From Actinoplanes philippinensis (GTDB taxonomy: Bacteria > Actinomycetota > Actinomycetes > Mycobacteriales > Micromonosporaceae), in NCBI RefSeq assembly GCF_900113015.1, contig NZ_FONV01000022.1:1-64000 (forward strand): a stretch of DNA of 64,000 bases, given 5' to 3'. The translations under genes and the position numbers were made by a program. Below the pieces are notes generated by a model, which was not told the origin of the DNA, did not search any database, and saw nothing but the letters and a program-made list of their open reading frames with translations. Numbering within the stretch: position 1 is the stretch's first letter; the number at the start of each line of letters is the position of its first letter. Shown piece by piece: positions 1-9,885 of the stretch.

Positions 1-88
1 CCTCGAAGGTCGAGCGAGCAGGGCGATGGCCCGACGGTCACCGGTGCACTCGAACCACCATCAGCTCGAGTGAGACAAGGGTGCACCA

Positions 89-829
89 ATGAGCAGCCTC
101 GTGGTCCTGGCCGTCGACGACGAGCCGCCGGCCCTCGACGAGCTGGCCTACCTGCTGAACGCGGACGGCCGGGTGGCGCACGTGCACCGGGCCGGTGACG
201 CGACCGAGGCGTTGCGGGTGCTGCGGGACACCGAGGTGGACGCGGTGTTCCTGGACATCCGGATGCCCGGCCTGGACGGCATGGAGCTGGCCCGGATCCT
301 GCGGCGGTTCGCCCAGCCACCGGCGATCGTCTTCGTGACCGCCTACGACGACGGCGCTGTGGACGCCTTCGACCTGGGTGTGACCGATTATGTGCGCAAG
401 CCGGTGCGTGCCGAGCGGCTGGCCGAGTCACTGCGCCGGGTGGCGGGTCTGCGGGCCGCGCCGGCGCCGTCCGTTCCGGCCGACGAGCCGGCCATCCCGG
501 TGGAGCTGGCCGGCACGACCCGCATGCTGCCGCGGTCGTCGGTGCGGTGGGTGGAGGCGCAGGGCGATTACGCACGGTTGCACACGGGCGAGGCCTCCCA
601 TCTGGTACGCGTTTCGCTGGCGACCCTGGCCGAGCGGTGGGCCAACGCGGGTTTCGTCCGGATCCACCGCTCGTATCTGGTGCAGCTACGCCTGGTGACC
701 GAGCTACGGCTGACCGGCTCGGGTTATGTGGTGGCGGTGGACGGTGTGGAGCTTCCGGTGAGTCGCCGGCACACGCGGGAGCTGAAGGATCGCCTGATCA
801 GAGCCGCAAAAAACGACTGGACTCGCTGA
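89..829 (+). CDS. LytTR-family response regulator
   Basis: 246-residue cytoplasmic response regulator. Residues 1-120 form a receiver domain: acidic pair DDE near residues 10-12, phospho-acceptor Asp56 in FLDIRMPG, and the conserved Lys in VRKPV. After a Pro/Ala linker, residues ~140-240 match a LytTR DNA-binding domain (RWVEAQGDYARLHT, FVRIHRSYLV). LytTR regulators usually pair with a LytS-type sensor kinase; none lies downstream, so the partner is probably left of the window. In actinobacteria such pairs often sit near acetate-type symporters, and two occur within 13 kb here; that regulatory link is only an inference. The start is the ATG at 89. Confidence 0.93.
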   Translation: MSSLVVLAVDDEPPALDELAYLLNADGRVAHVHRAGDATEALRVLRDTEVDAVFLDIRMPGLDGMELARILRRFAQPPAIVFVTAYDDGAVDAFDLGVTDYVRKPVRAERLAESLRRVAGLRAAPAPSVPADEPAIPVELAGTTRMLPRSSVRWVEAQGDYARLHTGEASHLVRVSLATLAERWANAGFVRIHRSYLVQLRLVTELRLTGSGYVVAVDGVELPVSRRHTRELKDRLIRAAKNDWTR

Positions 830-839
830 ATCCACACCG

Positions 840-990
840 TTGTCCACAGCCCCACAGGCTTGTCCACAGAGTTATCCACAGGCCGGGAGCGCCGGCTGGT
901 TCGAGCCTCCCGGATCAGTGCCAACGTGGGTCCGGGCCGCTCTGCCCGGGCGCGGCCCCTCACAGGATGCATCTCCACAGGTTGTTCACA
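840..990 (+). promoter_or_regulatory. Cluster of DnaA-box-like sites
   Basis: The gap between the LytTR regulator and the OmpR regulator contains TTGTCCACA at 840-848 and 860-868, the perfect box TTATCCACA at 872-880, and the one-mismatch TTGTTCACA at 982-990, all in the same orientation. TTATCCACA is the classic DnaA box and TTGTCCACA is the form favoured in high-GC actinobacteria. No dnaA or dnaN is adjacent, so this is more likely a DnaA-binding regulatory or titration locus than oriC. Binding itself is inferred. Confidence 0.6.
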
Positions 991-1099
991 TCTCCACCGC
1001 CGGCTCTGCGCAGGCGATCAATAGGCTTCTGGCCACCGGCCGGTGAGCCACGGGGGCGCACCGTCCGGGGACCAGGGTCGTCGGAGAGGTGCCAGAAGC

Positions 1100-1783
1100 A
1101 TGGAGATTGTCGAGCGGCGGGTTCTCGTCGTGGAGGACGAGCGCGCCATCGCGGACGCGGTGGCGGTACGCCTGCGTGCCGAGGGCTTCCTGGTCCAGGT
1201 CGTCGGTGACGGGCCCAGCGCGGTCGCGGCGGTCCGCCAGGCCCCGCCGGACCTGATGATCCTCGACGTCATGCTGCCCGGCTTCGACGGTCTCGAGGTG
1301 TGCCGCCGGATCCAGGACCAGCGGGTGCCGGTGCTGATGCTGACCGCCCGCGACGACGAGACCGACCAACTGGTGGGCCTCGCGGTCGGCGCCGACGACT
1401 ACATGGTCAAGCCGTTCTCGATGCGGGTGCTCACGGCCCGGGTGCACGCGCTGCTGCGGCGGGCCGACAAGGCGGCGGCCCCGGCTCCGTCGCCCGGCGT
1501 GCGACTCGGCGATCTGGAGATCAACCAGGCGGAGCGGCGGGTGCTGCGCGGCGGTGTCGAGGTGCATCTGACGCCGACCGAATTCGATCTGCTGACCCAT
1601 CTGGCCGGCCGCCCGCGTACCGTCGTGCCCCGCGAGCGCCTGCTGTCCGAGGTGTGGGGCTGGGCCGACACGTCCGGGACCCGTACGGTCGACAGCCACA
1701 TCAAGGGTCTGCGGCGCAAGCTGGGGGCGGACCTCATCCGTACGGTCCACGGGGTCGGTTACGCCCTGGAGGTGGACCGGTGA
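1100..1783 (+). CDS. OmpR/PhoB-family response regulator
   Basis: 227-residue response regulator. The receiver domain (residues ~6-120) shows VVEDE, phospho-acceptor Asp56 in LMILDVMLPG, and the conserved Lys in YMVKPFS. The C-terminal winged helix (~130-225) carries the usual TPTEFDLLTHLA and DSHIKGLRRKLG segments. ATG 1100 is preferred over an upstream GTG in the same frame because it puts MEIVERRVLVVEDE at the N-terminus and has GGAGAGG about 10 bp upstream. The stop overlaps the GTG start of the sensor kinase, so the pair is translationally coupled. Signal and regulon are not evident. Confidence 0.95.
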   Translation: MEIVERRVLVVEDERAIADAVAVRLRAEGFLVQVVGDGPSAVAAVRQAPPDLMILDVMLPGFDGLEVCRRIQDQRVPVLMLTARDDETDQLVGLAVGADDYMVKPFSMRVLTARVHALLRRADKAAAPAPSPGVRLGDLEINQAERRVLRGGVEVHLTPTEFDLLTHLAGRPRTVVPRERLLSEVWGWADTSGTRTVDSHIKGLRRKLGADLIRTVHGVGYALEVDR

Positions 1784-2841
1784 GCAACTGGCTGATCCTG
1801 CGCGTCCACAACCTGGTGGCGCCGCTGTTCGCCTGGCTGCCCCGGCCGCTCGACCCGGTCCGGTCGATCAAGGCGAAGCTCTCCCTGGCTCTGGGGTTCG
1901 CCGGCGGGGTGGGTCTGCTGGTGTTCCTGTGGAGCATCGACTTCTACCGGGTCGACCTGCTGTGGATAGCGATCGCGGCGGCTCTCGGCCTGGTCACGTT
2001 GCAGGTGATGGCGCACGGGGCGACGGTGCCGCTGCGGGAGATGACGGTCGCGGCCCGGGAGATGGCCCGCGGCGACTACACCCGGCGCATCCGGACCCGC
2101 TCGCAGGACGAGGTCGGTGAGCTGGCCACCGCGTTCAACCAGATGGCGGCGGATCTGGCAGCCTCCGACCGGCAGCGGCGGGAGCTGATCGCGAACGTGT
2201 CGCACGAGTTGCGTACGCCGATCACCGCCCTCCGTGGCCTGCTGGAGAACATCGTCGACGGGGTGGCCGCGGCCGAGCCGGAGACGATGGAGACCGCCCT
2301 GGCCCAGACCGAGCGGCTCAGCCGCCTGGTCACCGACCTGCTCGACCTGTCCCGGCTGGACGCCGGGGTGGTGCCGATGCGGAGCGAGCCGATCGACGTG
2401 CCGGCCTTCCTGGAGCGGGTGGCGCGGGAGGCGACGGTGAACGCCGGCGGCACCGGTCACGACGTGCGGTTCGAGGTGGCGTCGCCGCGGCTCGTGGTGC
2501 CCGGCGACCGGGAGCGCCTGCACCAGGTCTTCGCGAACCTGCTGGACAACGCGGCCCGGCACAGCCCGCCCGGCGGTCTCGTCACGGTCCGGGCCGAGCG
2601 CCACGACGATCATGTGGTGCTGGCCGTCGTGGATCAGGGCGACGGCATCCCGGTCGAGGAGCGCGAGCGGGTCTTCGAGCGTTTCACCCGGGGCGAGCGC
2701 GCCACCGGCGGCGGCACCGGGCTGGGCCTGGCGATCGCGCGCTGGGTGGTGCAGCTGCACCGGGGCACCATCGCCGTGGTCGAGCCGGACGACCAGCGCG
2801 GGTGCCACATCCAGGTACGCCTTCCGCTCCGAGCGGTCTGA
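1780..2841 (+). CDS. HAMP-domain sensor histidine kinase
   Basis: 353-residue membrane kinase and cognate partner of the preceding OmpR regulator. Two hydrophobic segments (roughly residues 30-50 and 55-75) are followed by a HAMP linker (PLREMTVAAREMARGDY), the dimerisation/phospho-acceptor box ANVSHELRTPITALRG, and the ATPase boxes NLLDNAARHSPPGG, DQGDGIP and GTGLGLAIARW. There is almost no extracytoplasmic sensing loop between the membrane segments, so the signal may come from within the membrane. The GTG start overlaps the regulator stop by 4 bp. Confidence 0.94.
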   Translation: MSNWLILRVHNLVAPLFAWLPRPLDPVRSIKAKLSLALGFAGGVGLLVFLWSIDFYRVDLLWIAIAAALGLVTLQVMAHGATVPLREMTVAAREMARGDYTRRIRTRSQDEVGELATAFNQMAADLAASDRQRRELIANVSHELRTPITALRGLLENIVDGVAAAEPETMETALAQTERLSRLVTDLLDLSRLDAGVVPMRSEPIDVPAFLERVAREATVNAGGTGHDVRFEVASPRLVVPGDRERLHQVFANLLDNAARHSPPGGLVTVRAERHDDHVVLAVVDQGDGIPVEERERVFERFTRGERATGGGTGLGLAIARWVVQLHRGTIAVVEPDDQRGCHIQVRLPLRAV

Positions 2842-2856
2842 GGAGAGCGATAACCC

Positions 2857-4428
2857 ATGTCCCTGGCCATCATGCAGCCTACGAACGGACAAATAGGACT
2901 TATACACGGACCGTGGCCTGCCGCGAGCCCGTGGAGCCGGCACTGGCCGGGACCGGGCCGCCCGGCCTCGCCCGCCACTGTCGTCGCCGTCCTCGCCGCC
3001 ACCGTGATCGCCGCCCTCAGCGTCCCGCTCGACCGGGCCGGGCTCGGCTGGCTCGTCACCGCGGTGGCCGGTGTCGGCGCCCTGGTCGCGGCCCGGGTGA
3101 TCGGCACGCCACCGGCGGTGCCGGCCCTGGTCCCCACCCGCGTCGACCACGGCGGCCCGGACCGGTTCGCCTGGGCCGCGGCCACGGTCGCGCTGCTCGC
3201 CGTCGGCACGTTCCGGGCGGCCGGCTGGCTTTTCGTGCTGTGCCTGCTGACCGCCACCCTGACCACCGCGCTGGCCCTCTCCTCCGGCCGCTCGCTGCGC
3301 TCGGTCGCCCTGACGTACGTGCTGGTCCCGGCCGCGGCCACACGGGGCGGGCTCTGGCTGGCCCGGGGCGCGGGACGACTGCGCGGCCGGAGCCGGAGCG
3401 GCAGCGCGCTGCGGGTCCTGGCCACCGTGGCGGTGTCGATCCTGCTGCTCGCCGTCTTCGGGGCGCTCTTCGTCTCGGCCGACGCCGCGTTCGCCCGGGT
3501 CTTCGAGGCGGCGATCCCCGACCTGCGCCCGATCACGATCATCCGCTGGATCTTCGTCTCGGCGGTCACCGCCCCGCTGCTGACCGCCGCCGCCTACCTG
3601 CGGGCCGCCCCGCCCGCGCCCGGCCGGCTGGACCGCACCGAGGGCCGCAAGGTCGGCCGGATGGAGTGGGCGGTCCCGCTCGGCCTGCTGGTGCTGCTGT
3701 TCGCCGCGTTCGTGACGATCCAGCTCGCCGTCCTCTTCGGAGGCGACCGGCACGTGGTGGAGACCGACGGCCTCACCTACGCCGAGTACGCCCGCAGCGG
3801 CTTCTGGCAGCTCTGCATGGTCACCGCGCTGACCCTCGTGGTGCTGGCCGGCGCGGCCCGCTGGGCGCCGCGGACCGGGCGCGCCGACCGGATGCTGCTG
3901 CGCGTGGTGCTCGGCGCGCTGGCCGCCCTGACCCTGGTGATCGTCGCCTCGGCGCTGCACCGGATGAACGTCTACACCGAGACCTACGGCCTGACCCGGC
4001 TGCGGCTGCTGGTCGCCTGCTGCGAGGCCTGGTTCGGCCTGGTGCTGCTGATGGTGCTGGTCGCCGGCATCCGGATCCGTGCGGCGTGGCTGCCCCGGGT
4101 CGCGATCGGGGTGGGGGTGCTGGCCCTGCTCGGGCTGGCCGCGGCGAACCCGGACGGGCTGATCGCGGCGAATCACGTCCAGCGCTTCGAGCGTACCCAG
4201 ACGATCGATGCCGGTTATCTCGCGGACCTCTCGCCGGACGCCGTGCCCGCGCTGACCGGCCTCGACGAGCCGGCCACCCGGGCCTGTCTGCTGGACGCGA
4301 TCGGCGCGGACATGCCGGCCGACGACTGGCGGGAGTTCAACACGGCGCGGGAGAGCGCCCGCGATCTGGTGGCGCGGTATCGGCCGGCCGACCCGGGCGC
4401 CTGCTCCCGGATGCTCGGGCGGTCTTGA
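2857..4428 (+). CDS. DUF4153/DUF4173-type polytopic membrane protein
   Basis: 523-residue integral membrane protein with about ten hydrophobic segments after a short Pro/Trp-rich N-terminus. The motif near residues 205-215 (FGALFVSADAAFARVF) and the later HRMNVYTETYGLTRLRLLV segment are typical of the DUF4173 family, whose biochemical role is unknown. It starts 15 bp after the histidine kinase stop, so it may be co-transcribed and could be a target or accessory of that two-component system. No catalytic residues can be assigned. Family placement is from recognised motifs. Confidence 0.8.
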   Translation: MSLAIMQPTNGQIGLIHGPWPAASPWSRHWPGPGRPASPATVVAVLAATVIAALSVPLDRAGLGWLVTAVAGVGALVAARVIGTPPAVPALVPTRVDHGGPDRFAWAAATVALLAVGTFRAAGWLFVLCLLTATLTTALALSSGRSLRSVALTYVLVPAAATRGGLWLARGAGRLRGRSRSGSALRVLATVAVSILLLAVFGALFVSADAAFARVFEAAIPDLRPITIIRWIFVSAVTAPLLTAAAYLRAAPPAPGRLDRTEGRKVGRMEWAVPLGLLVLLFAAFVTIQLAVLFGGDRHVVETDGLTYAEYARSGFWQLCMVTALTLVVLAGAARWAPRTGRADRMLLRVVLGALAALTLVIVASALHRMNVYTETYGLTRLRLLVACCEAWFGLVLLMVLVAGIRIRAAWLPRVAIGVGVLALLGLAAANPDGLIAANHVQRFERTQTIDAGYLADLSPDAVPALTGLDEPATRACLLDAIGADMPADDWREFNTARESARDLVARYRPADPGACSRMLGRS

Positions 4429-4459
4429 CATTCGGCCGGGGGCGGACAGACTGCCGGAC

Positions 4460-4849
4460 ATGGCCGTCGACGATCCGCCCCCGCGCCCACGCGTGACGGT
4501 CGTGCTCGCCGACGCCGCCTCCCGGCGTGGCGCGGCCGACCGTGGCAGCACCGACCTCACCGAGCAGACCCCGATCGGTGAGGCGCTCGTCAAGGGCCTG
4601 ATGCGCGCGCAACTGGCCCTCGCCTTGCGGCTCGCCCTGGTGGTGGCGGCCGCCCTGGGCACCCTGCCGCTGCTCTTCGCGGTCGCGCCGGCCGTCGGGG
4701 CGGTCAAGGTCTTCGGGGTGCATCTGCCCTGGCTGCTGCTCGGGGTGCTGTCGTTCCCGTTCCTGGTGCTGATCGGCGCCCTCTACGTGCGCTGGGCGGA
4801 ACGCAACGAGCAGGACTTCACGGCGCTCATCCGCAGGCCGGAACGGTGA
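4460..4849 (+). CDS. Small two-helix membrane protein, DUF485-like partner of symporter
   Basis: 129 residues: a ~45-residue charged N-terminus, then two hydrophobic helices (about 58-80 and 86-108) and a short basic tail. The stop overlaps the GTG start of the sodium:solute symporter by 4 bp. This position and layout match the small DUF485-type partners of acetate symporters, although sequence similarity to the second copy in this window (11.6 kb) is weak. A TTGACA at 4425-4430 with AGACT about 17 bp further on may be the promoter, ending just before the ATG. Function by context only. Confidence 0.7.
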   Translation: MAVDDPPPRPRVTVVLADAASRRGAADRGSTDLTEQTPIGEALVKGLMRAQLALALRLALVVAAALGTLPLLFAVAPAVGAVKVFGVHLPWLLLGVLSFPFLVLIGALYVRWAERNEQDFTALIRRPER

Positions 4850-6468
4850 ACCCGTACCTGGCGCCCGGCCTGGTCGTGGTGGTGCTGCTGACGGTCGCGA
4901 TCGGGGCGTACGGCCTGCGCTTCGCCCGGACCACATCGGACTTCCTGGTCGCCTCCCGATCGGTGAGCCCGTCCTGGAACGCGGCGGCGATCAGCGGCGA
5001 ATACCTGTCCGCGGCGTCCTTCCTGGGTGTAGCCGGGCTGGTCCTGCGCTACGGCGTCGACGTCCTCTGGTATCCGGTCGGGTTCGCCGCCGGCTATCTG
5101 GCGCTGCTGCTCTTCGTGGCGGCGCCGCTGCGCCGCTCCGGGGCTTTCACGCTGCCCGACTTCTGCCAGGTACGGCTCCGGTCGACCGCCCTGCGCCGGC
5201 TGGCGACCGCGTTCGTGCTGTTCATCGGCTGCCTCTACATGCTGCCCCAGTTGCAGGGAGCGGGCCTCACGTTCGCCACCCTGACCGGTGGGTCGTACGC
5301 CTGGGGCGCCCTGGTCGTCGCCGTGGTGGTGACGGCGAACGTGGCGTTCGGCGGGATGCGGGCCATCACCTTCGTGCAGGCGTTCCAGTACTGGCTGAAG
5401 CTGACGGCTCTGGCCGTACCCATCATCTTCCTGATCCTGCAATGGCAGGCCGACGGCCGGCCCGAGGTGACGCCGCCGCCGGGTGCGGTCTTCCCGGCCG
5501 CGACGACGGTGGTGATCCAGCAGGACGCGGTCCTCGACGGGGTGCGGCCGGTGAAGGAGGGGCAGGAGCTGCACTTCGCCGCCGGAGCGCCGGTGCCCGA
5601 GGTGAGCACTGTGGACGCCGAGTCGGGTGACGACTGGCTCCTCCCGGACAAAGGTGGCCTCTTCTCCACGTATTCCCTCATCCTGGCCACCTTCCTCGGG
5701 ACCATGGGGCTGCCCCACGTGCTCGTGCGGTTCTACACCAACCCGGACGGCGCCTCGGCCCGCCGCACCACCCTCGTCGTGCTGGCCATGGTCGGCCTGT
5801 TCTACCTGCTCCCGACCATGTACGGCGTGCTCGGCCGGATCTACACCCCGCAGCTGCTGATGACCGGCAACACCGACGCCGTGGTGCTGCTGCTGCCCGA
5901 GGCCGCGCTCGGTGACGGCCACCTGGGCCGGCTGCTCGGCGCCCTGGTCACCGCGGGCGCGCTGGCCGCCTTCCTCTCCACCTCGTCCGGCCTGCTCACC
6001 AGCGTCGCCGGGGTGATCTTCACGGATGTGCTGCGCCCCGGCCGCAGCGGCTCGATCCGCGACTTCCGGATCGCCACCCTGCTGGCCGCGTCGGTGCCGA
6101 CCGGGCTGGCGCTCTACGTGTCCGACATGGACGTCTCCCGGGTGGTGGGGCTGGCCTTCGCGGTCGCGGCGTCGAGCTTCTGCCCGCTGCTCGTGCTCGG
6201 CATCTGGTGGCGGCGGCTCACCGACGTCGGCGCGATCGCCGGGCTGATCGCCGGCGGGGGCGCGGCGATGGCGGCCGTGCTGCTGACCGTCCTGGGCCCG
6301 CCGCTGTCCGGCTGGCACGCCGAGGTCGTCGGCCAGCCGGCCGCCTGGACGGTGCCGCTGGCGTTCCTGGTGATGGTCACCGTCTCCCTGGCCACCGGCC
6401 GCCGGGTCCCGCCGGACGTGGGCGCCACGATGCTGCGCCTGCACGCCCCCGAGGCGCTCCGAACCTGA
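4846..6468 (+). CDS. Sodium:solute symporter family transporter (acetate-symporter-like)
   Basis: 540-residue protein with about 13 transmembrane segments and the SSS-family fold. The early segment TSDFLVASRSVSPSWNAAAISGEYLSAASFLG is the family signature region, and LGTMGLPHVLVRFYTNPDG near the middle is characteristic of ActP-type cation/acetate symporters. It probably imports a small monocarboxylate with Na+. A loop near residues 200-270 is longer than in the copy at 12 kb. The GTG start overlaps the preceding small membrane protein stop. Substrate is inferred from family resemblance only. Confidence 0.88.
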   Translation: MNPYLAPGLVVVVLLTVAIGAYGLRFARTTSDFLVASRSVSPSWNAAAISGEYLSAASFLGVAGLVLRYGVDVLWYPVGFAAGYLALLLFVAAPLRRSGAFTLPDFCQVRLRSTALRRLATAFVLFIGCLYMLPQLQGAGLTFATLTGGSYAWGALVVAVVVTANVAFGGMRAITFVQAFQYWLKLTALAVPIIFLILQWQADGRPEVTPPPGAVFPAATTVVIQQDAVLDGVRPVKEGQELHFAAGAPVPEVSTVDAESGDDWLLPDKGGLFSTYSLILATFLGTMGLPHVLVRFYTNPDGASARRTTLVVLAMVGLFYLLPTMYGVLGRIYTPQLLMTGNTDAVVLLLPEAALGDGHLGRLLGALVTAGALAAFLSTSSGLLTSVAGVIFTDVLRPGRSGSIRDFRIATLLAASVPTGLALYVSDMDVSRVVGLAFAVAASSFCPLLVLGIWWRRLTDVGAIAGLIAGGGAAMAAVLLTVLGPPLSGWHAEVVGQPAAWTVPLAFLVMVTVSLATGRRVPPDVGATMLRLHAPEALRT

Positions 6469-6529
6469 TTTAAGGATCTTTAATGTTCGACCCCCGACCG
6501 GAGGCGGTGACGTCCTCGTAATCACGGGC

Positions 6530-7195
6530 ATGAGACGCACCTACCGCCGCCCGGGCCGGACCGGGAGCAACCGCAAGATCGTGATCGGGCTCGTCGTGGC
6601 CGCCGTGGTCGGTGGCGGTATCGCCGTCGGAACCGGGCTGAGCAACGCCTCGTCCGTCTGTGACGGGATGGATCAGGCGATCCGGAACAACCAGGAGTTC
6701 ATCGCCACCCAGCGCGCCAACCCGAACTCGCAGACCGAGGCCATCGTCGCCAACCGGCAGGCCGTGATCGACCTGATCAACGTGCAGAAGAAGCAGGCCG
6801 GCTGCAGCGGGGCCGTGGCCGCGCCACCGGCCCAGCAGGCCACCACCAAGCCGCCGGCCCAGCAGGCCACGAAACCTCCCGCGCAGGCCACCAAGCCGCC
6901 GGCGCAGGCGACGACCCCGCCGGCGAACAACGGCGGCGGCGCGGCCGGGCAGGTCGTCTGCCCCGGCTCGACCGTCACGCTCTCCGGCGAGGGCGGCGCT
7001 CCCGCCGCGTCCAGCGGCACCTTCCCGATCGGCACGACGCTGCGGGTCCGGAACCTGGACAACAACAAGAGCATCACGGTCAAGGTGGCCAGCACCTCGG
7101 GCAGCTGCATCCTGCTCAACAACGCGGCCTTCGAGGAGGTCCGGGAGCCCGGCAAGTTCCTGATCCGCCGGGCCGTCATCGAGCGGGTCGGTTGA
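6530..7195 (+). CDS. Secreted or membrane-anchored protein with Pro/Ala/Lys repeats
   Basis: 221 residues. An Arg-rich start is followed by one hydrophobic helix (about residues 19-40), a globular stretch with two cysteines, and a low-complexity linker (about 102-137) made of repeated TKPPAQ/QATKPPA units. A C-terminal domain (about 140-220) holds two more cysteines and a predicted beta-rich fold. The layout suggests an extracytoplasmic domain on a flexible wall-spanning stalk. The AT-rich TTAAGGATCTTTAA upstream (around 6469-6483) may be part of its promoter. I do not recognise the family. Confidence 0.75.
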   Translation: MRRTYRRPGRTGSNRKIVIGLVVAAVVGGGIAVGTGLSNASSVCDGMDQAIRNNQEFIATQRANPNSQTEAIVANRQAVIDLINVQKKQAGCSGAVAAPPAQQATTKPPAQQATKPPAQATKPPAQATTPPANNGGGAAGQVVCPGSTVTLSGEGGAPAASSGTFPIGTTLRVRNLDNNKSITVKVASTSGSCILLNNAAFEEVREPGKFLIRRAVIERVG

Positions 7196-7201
7196 TCGGC
7201 T

Positions 7202-7231
7202 CGGGCGGTCCGGAGGTTTCCGGACCGCCCG
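7202..7231. terminator. GC-rich hairpin terminator
   Basis: A perfect 13-bp inverted repeat (CGGGCGGTCCGGA at 7202-7214 with its complement at 7219-7231) encloses a 4-base GGTT loop immediately after the secreted-protein stop codon. There is no U-tract, as is common for actinobacterial hairpin terminators. Confidence 0.75.
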
Positions 7232-7252
7232 CCGGCCCGATACGTTCTCTTC

Positions 7253-8025
<773 letters not shown>

Positions 8026-8035
<10 letters not shown>

Positions 8036-9627
8036 CCCCCGAGCCGGTCCGGGTCGGGGTGTGGCCGTTCGTCCGGCTGAAGCTGCGGATCACCGGAAAC
8101 GGTCTGCGCGGACGGCCCGCCCGGATCGTGATGTTCGTGCTGGGCCTGATCGCCGCCGGTCTCTTCGCGGTCCTCGGGCACACGATCTTCGCCGTGCCCG
8201 GCCTGCTGGACCGGCCGGAGGTGGGCGAGATCCTCTTCCCGTTCGGCGGGGCGGTGCTGATCCTCGGCTGGGTGTTCCTGCCACTGCTCTTCTTCGGCGT
8301 CGACAACACCCTCGATCCGGCACAGTTCGCGCTGCTCCCGCTGCGCCGCCGCACACTGATCGCCGGGATGGGCGTGGCCGCGCTGGCCGGTCTTCCGGCG
8401 CTGGCGACGTTCGCCGCCACGCTCGGCATGGTGACGTCGGCGGCCCAGCTCGGCGGTCCGGCCGCGGCGCTCGCGGGGCTGGCCGGGGTGGTCCTGGGGC
8501 TGGTGTTCTGCGTGGCGCTCAGCCGGGCGGTGATCAGCGCCTTCGCCACCGCGCTGCGCTCCCGGCGGGCCCGTGATCTGGCCACCATCATGCTCGCGGT
8601 GGTGGCCGCCTCGATCGGGCCGCTGGAGCTGACCCTGCTGGGGGTGCTGAACCGGGCGGACTGGGACTCGGTGGAGGTGATCGCCCGGGTGACCGGGTGG
8701 ACGCCGCTCGGCGCCCCGTACACGCTGGGGCTCGATGTCGCCGCGGGCCGGGCTTGGGCCGTACCCCTGAAGGTCTTGATCGTCCTCGCCGCCGTCGGCG
8801 GTCTGCTCTGGTGGTGGAGTCGCACGCTGGAGCAGGCGATGGTCGGCACGGCCGGTGGCTCGCGCGGCCGGACGGGGACCACCGACGCTCGCGGGCCGGT
8901 GGATCAGCTGCTGTTCCGCTGGTCGCCGCGGAGCCGGTTCGGCGCGCTCACCGCGCGGGAGGTCCGCTACTGGTGGCGAGAGACGCGGCGGCGGGCGGCG
9001 CTGGTGACGCTCGGCATGGCCGGCATCTTCCTGCCGATCTCCACGGCCTTCGCCGGGGGCGACGGCAGTGCCACCGGGCTGGCGTTCGTGGTCGGCGCCA
9101 TCGCTCCGATCGCTCTGGCCAACCAGTTCGGGTACGAGGGCAGCGCGTACGCCACCAACCTGGCCACCGGCGTTCCGGGACGCCTGGAGGTGCACTCGCG
9201 GGCCGCCGCGCACGCCCTGTTCACGGTGCCGTTGCTGCTGCTCGTGGCGGTGGTGACCGGCCTGCTGACCGACCGCCCGGGGGACATGGCGACGCAGTTC
9301 GGGACACTGCTCGCCACCTACGGCGCGGGCCTGGCGCTGGTGCTGCCGATCTCGGTGCGCGCCGCCTACGCCCTGCCGGACACGACCGGCCCGTTCTCGC
9401 TGTCGTCGGGTGGCGGGTTCAGCAAGACGCTGCCGGGTCTGGCCGCGCTCTTCGGTGCCCTGATCGCCGGTGTCCCGGTGCTGGTGCTGACGTCGTTCTG
9501 GCCGTGGCTGGGCCTGCCGGCCGGACTGGTCTACGGCGCCGGCGCCTACCTGCTCGGCGCGCACCTGGCCGGCACGATGCTGGACCGCCGCATGCCCGAG
9601 CTGCTGGCCGCCGTCACCCCACGCTGA
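8026..9627 (+). CDS. ABC transporter permease
   Basis: 533-residue polytopic permease with about 12 hydrophobic segments, partner of the ATPase just upstream. GTG 8026 was chosen because it overlaps the ATPase gene by 10 bp and removes an arginine-rich, non-membrane extension read from farther upstream. The protein begins ALTPEPVRVGVWPFVRLKLR and then enters its first membrane span. A cytosolic segment around residues 270-330 separates the two halves. It resembles ABC-2 exporters of unknown substrate. Confidence 0.9.
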
Positions 9628-9879
9628 TCAGCGCAGTCGCCGCAGGCCATCGCGTTTGACGAAGATGACCCGCCGCTCGGTCGCCTCACCGGTCGGCCCG
9701 AGCACGTAACCGTCGATCCACAGCCAGCCGTCATACGTGACTCGCGGGTCGACCCGGATGACCCGGAAGGTCAGCGCCCTCGCCCCGGCGAACTGGACAC
9801 TGGCCGGCGCGCCCACGTGGAGCACCTCCCCGGCCCGGGGCAACGCGTCGCTGATGGTCCGCCTCCCATCACTCGGCAC
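9628..9879 (-). CDS. Small uncharacterised protein, paralog of the 10.9-kb gene
   Basis: About 83 residues. The core HVGxxASVQFxGxRALTFRxIRVDPR followed by TYDGWxWxxGYVL is nearly identical to the paralog at 10682-10927; both share a C-terminal RRxIFVxxxGLRR. The two genes flank a GntR regulator. A longer reading frame to 9954 would run through the palindromic operator, so I trimmed it to the GTG at 9879. Homology begins only at 9855, where an ATC codon aligns with the paralog's ATG and has GGGAGG 6 bp upstream, so the exact start is open. The compact beta-rich sequence has no family that I recognise. Confidence 0.7.
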   Translation of the reverse strand: MPSDGRRTISDALPRAGEVLHVGAPASVQFAGARALTFRVIRVDPRVTYDGWLWIDGYVLGPTGEATERRVIFVKRDGLRRLR

Positions 9880-9885
9880 CCCGAC

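Noticed and set aside
895-925. tRNA T-arm-like GGTTCGAGCC in the first intergenic region
   Set aside because: The flanking bases do not form acceptor, D or anticodon stems, so it does not fit a tRNA.
840-990. Chromosomal origin (oriC)
   Set aside because: DnaA-like boxes are few and neither dnaA, dnaN nor an AT-rich unwinding stretch is adjacent; regulatory cluster is a safer call.
1759-4707. 982-residue reading frame on the minus strand across the HK and DUF4173 genes
   Set aside because: It is an antisense shadow of GC-rich coding genes: His/Gln/Arg/Pro-rich, no domain, and two real genes with motifs lie on the plus strand.
4783-6540. 585-residue minus-strand frame over the first symporter
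   Set aside because: Low-complexity sequence antisense to a clear transporter gene.
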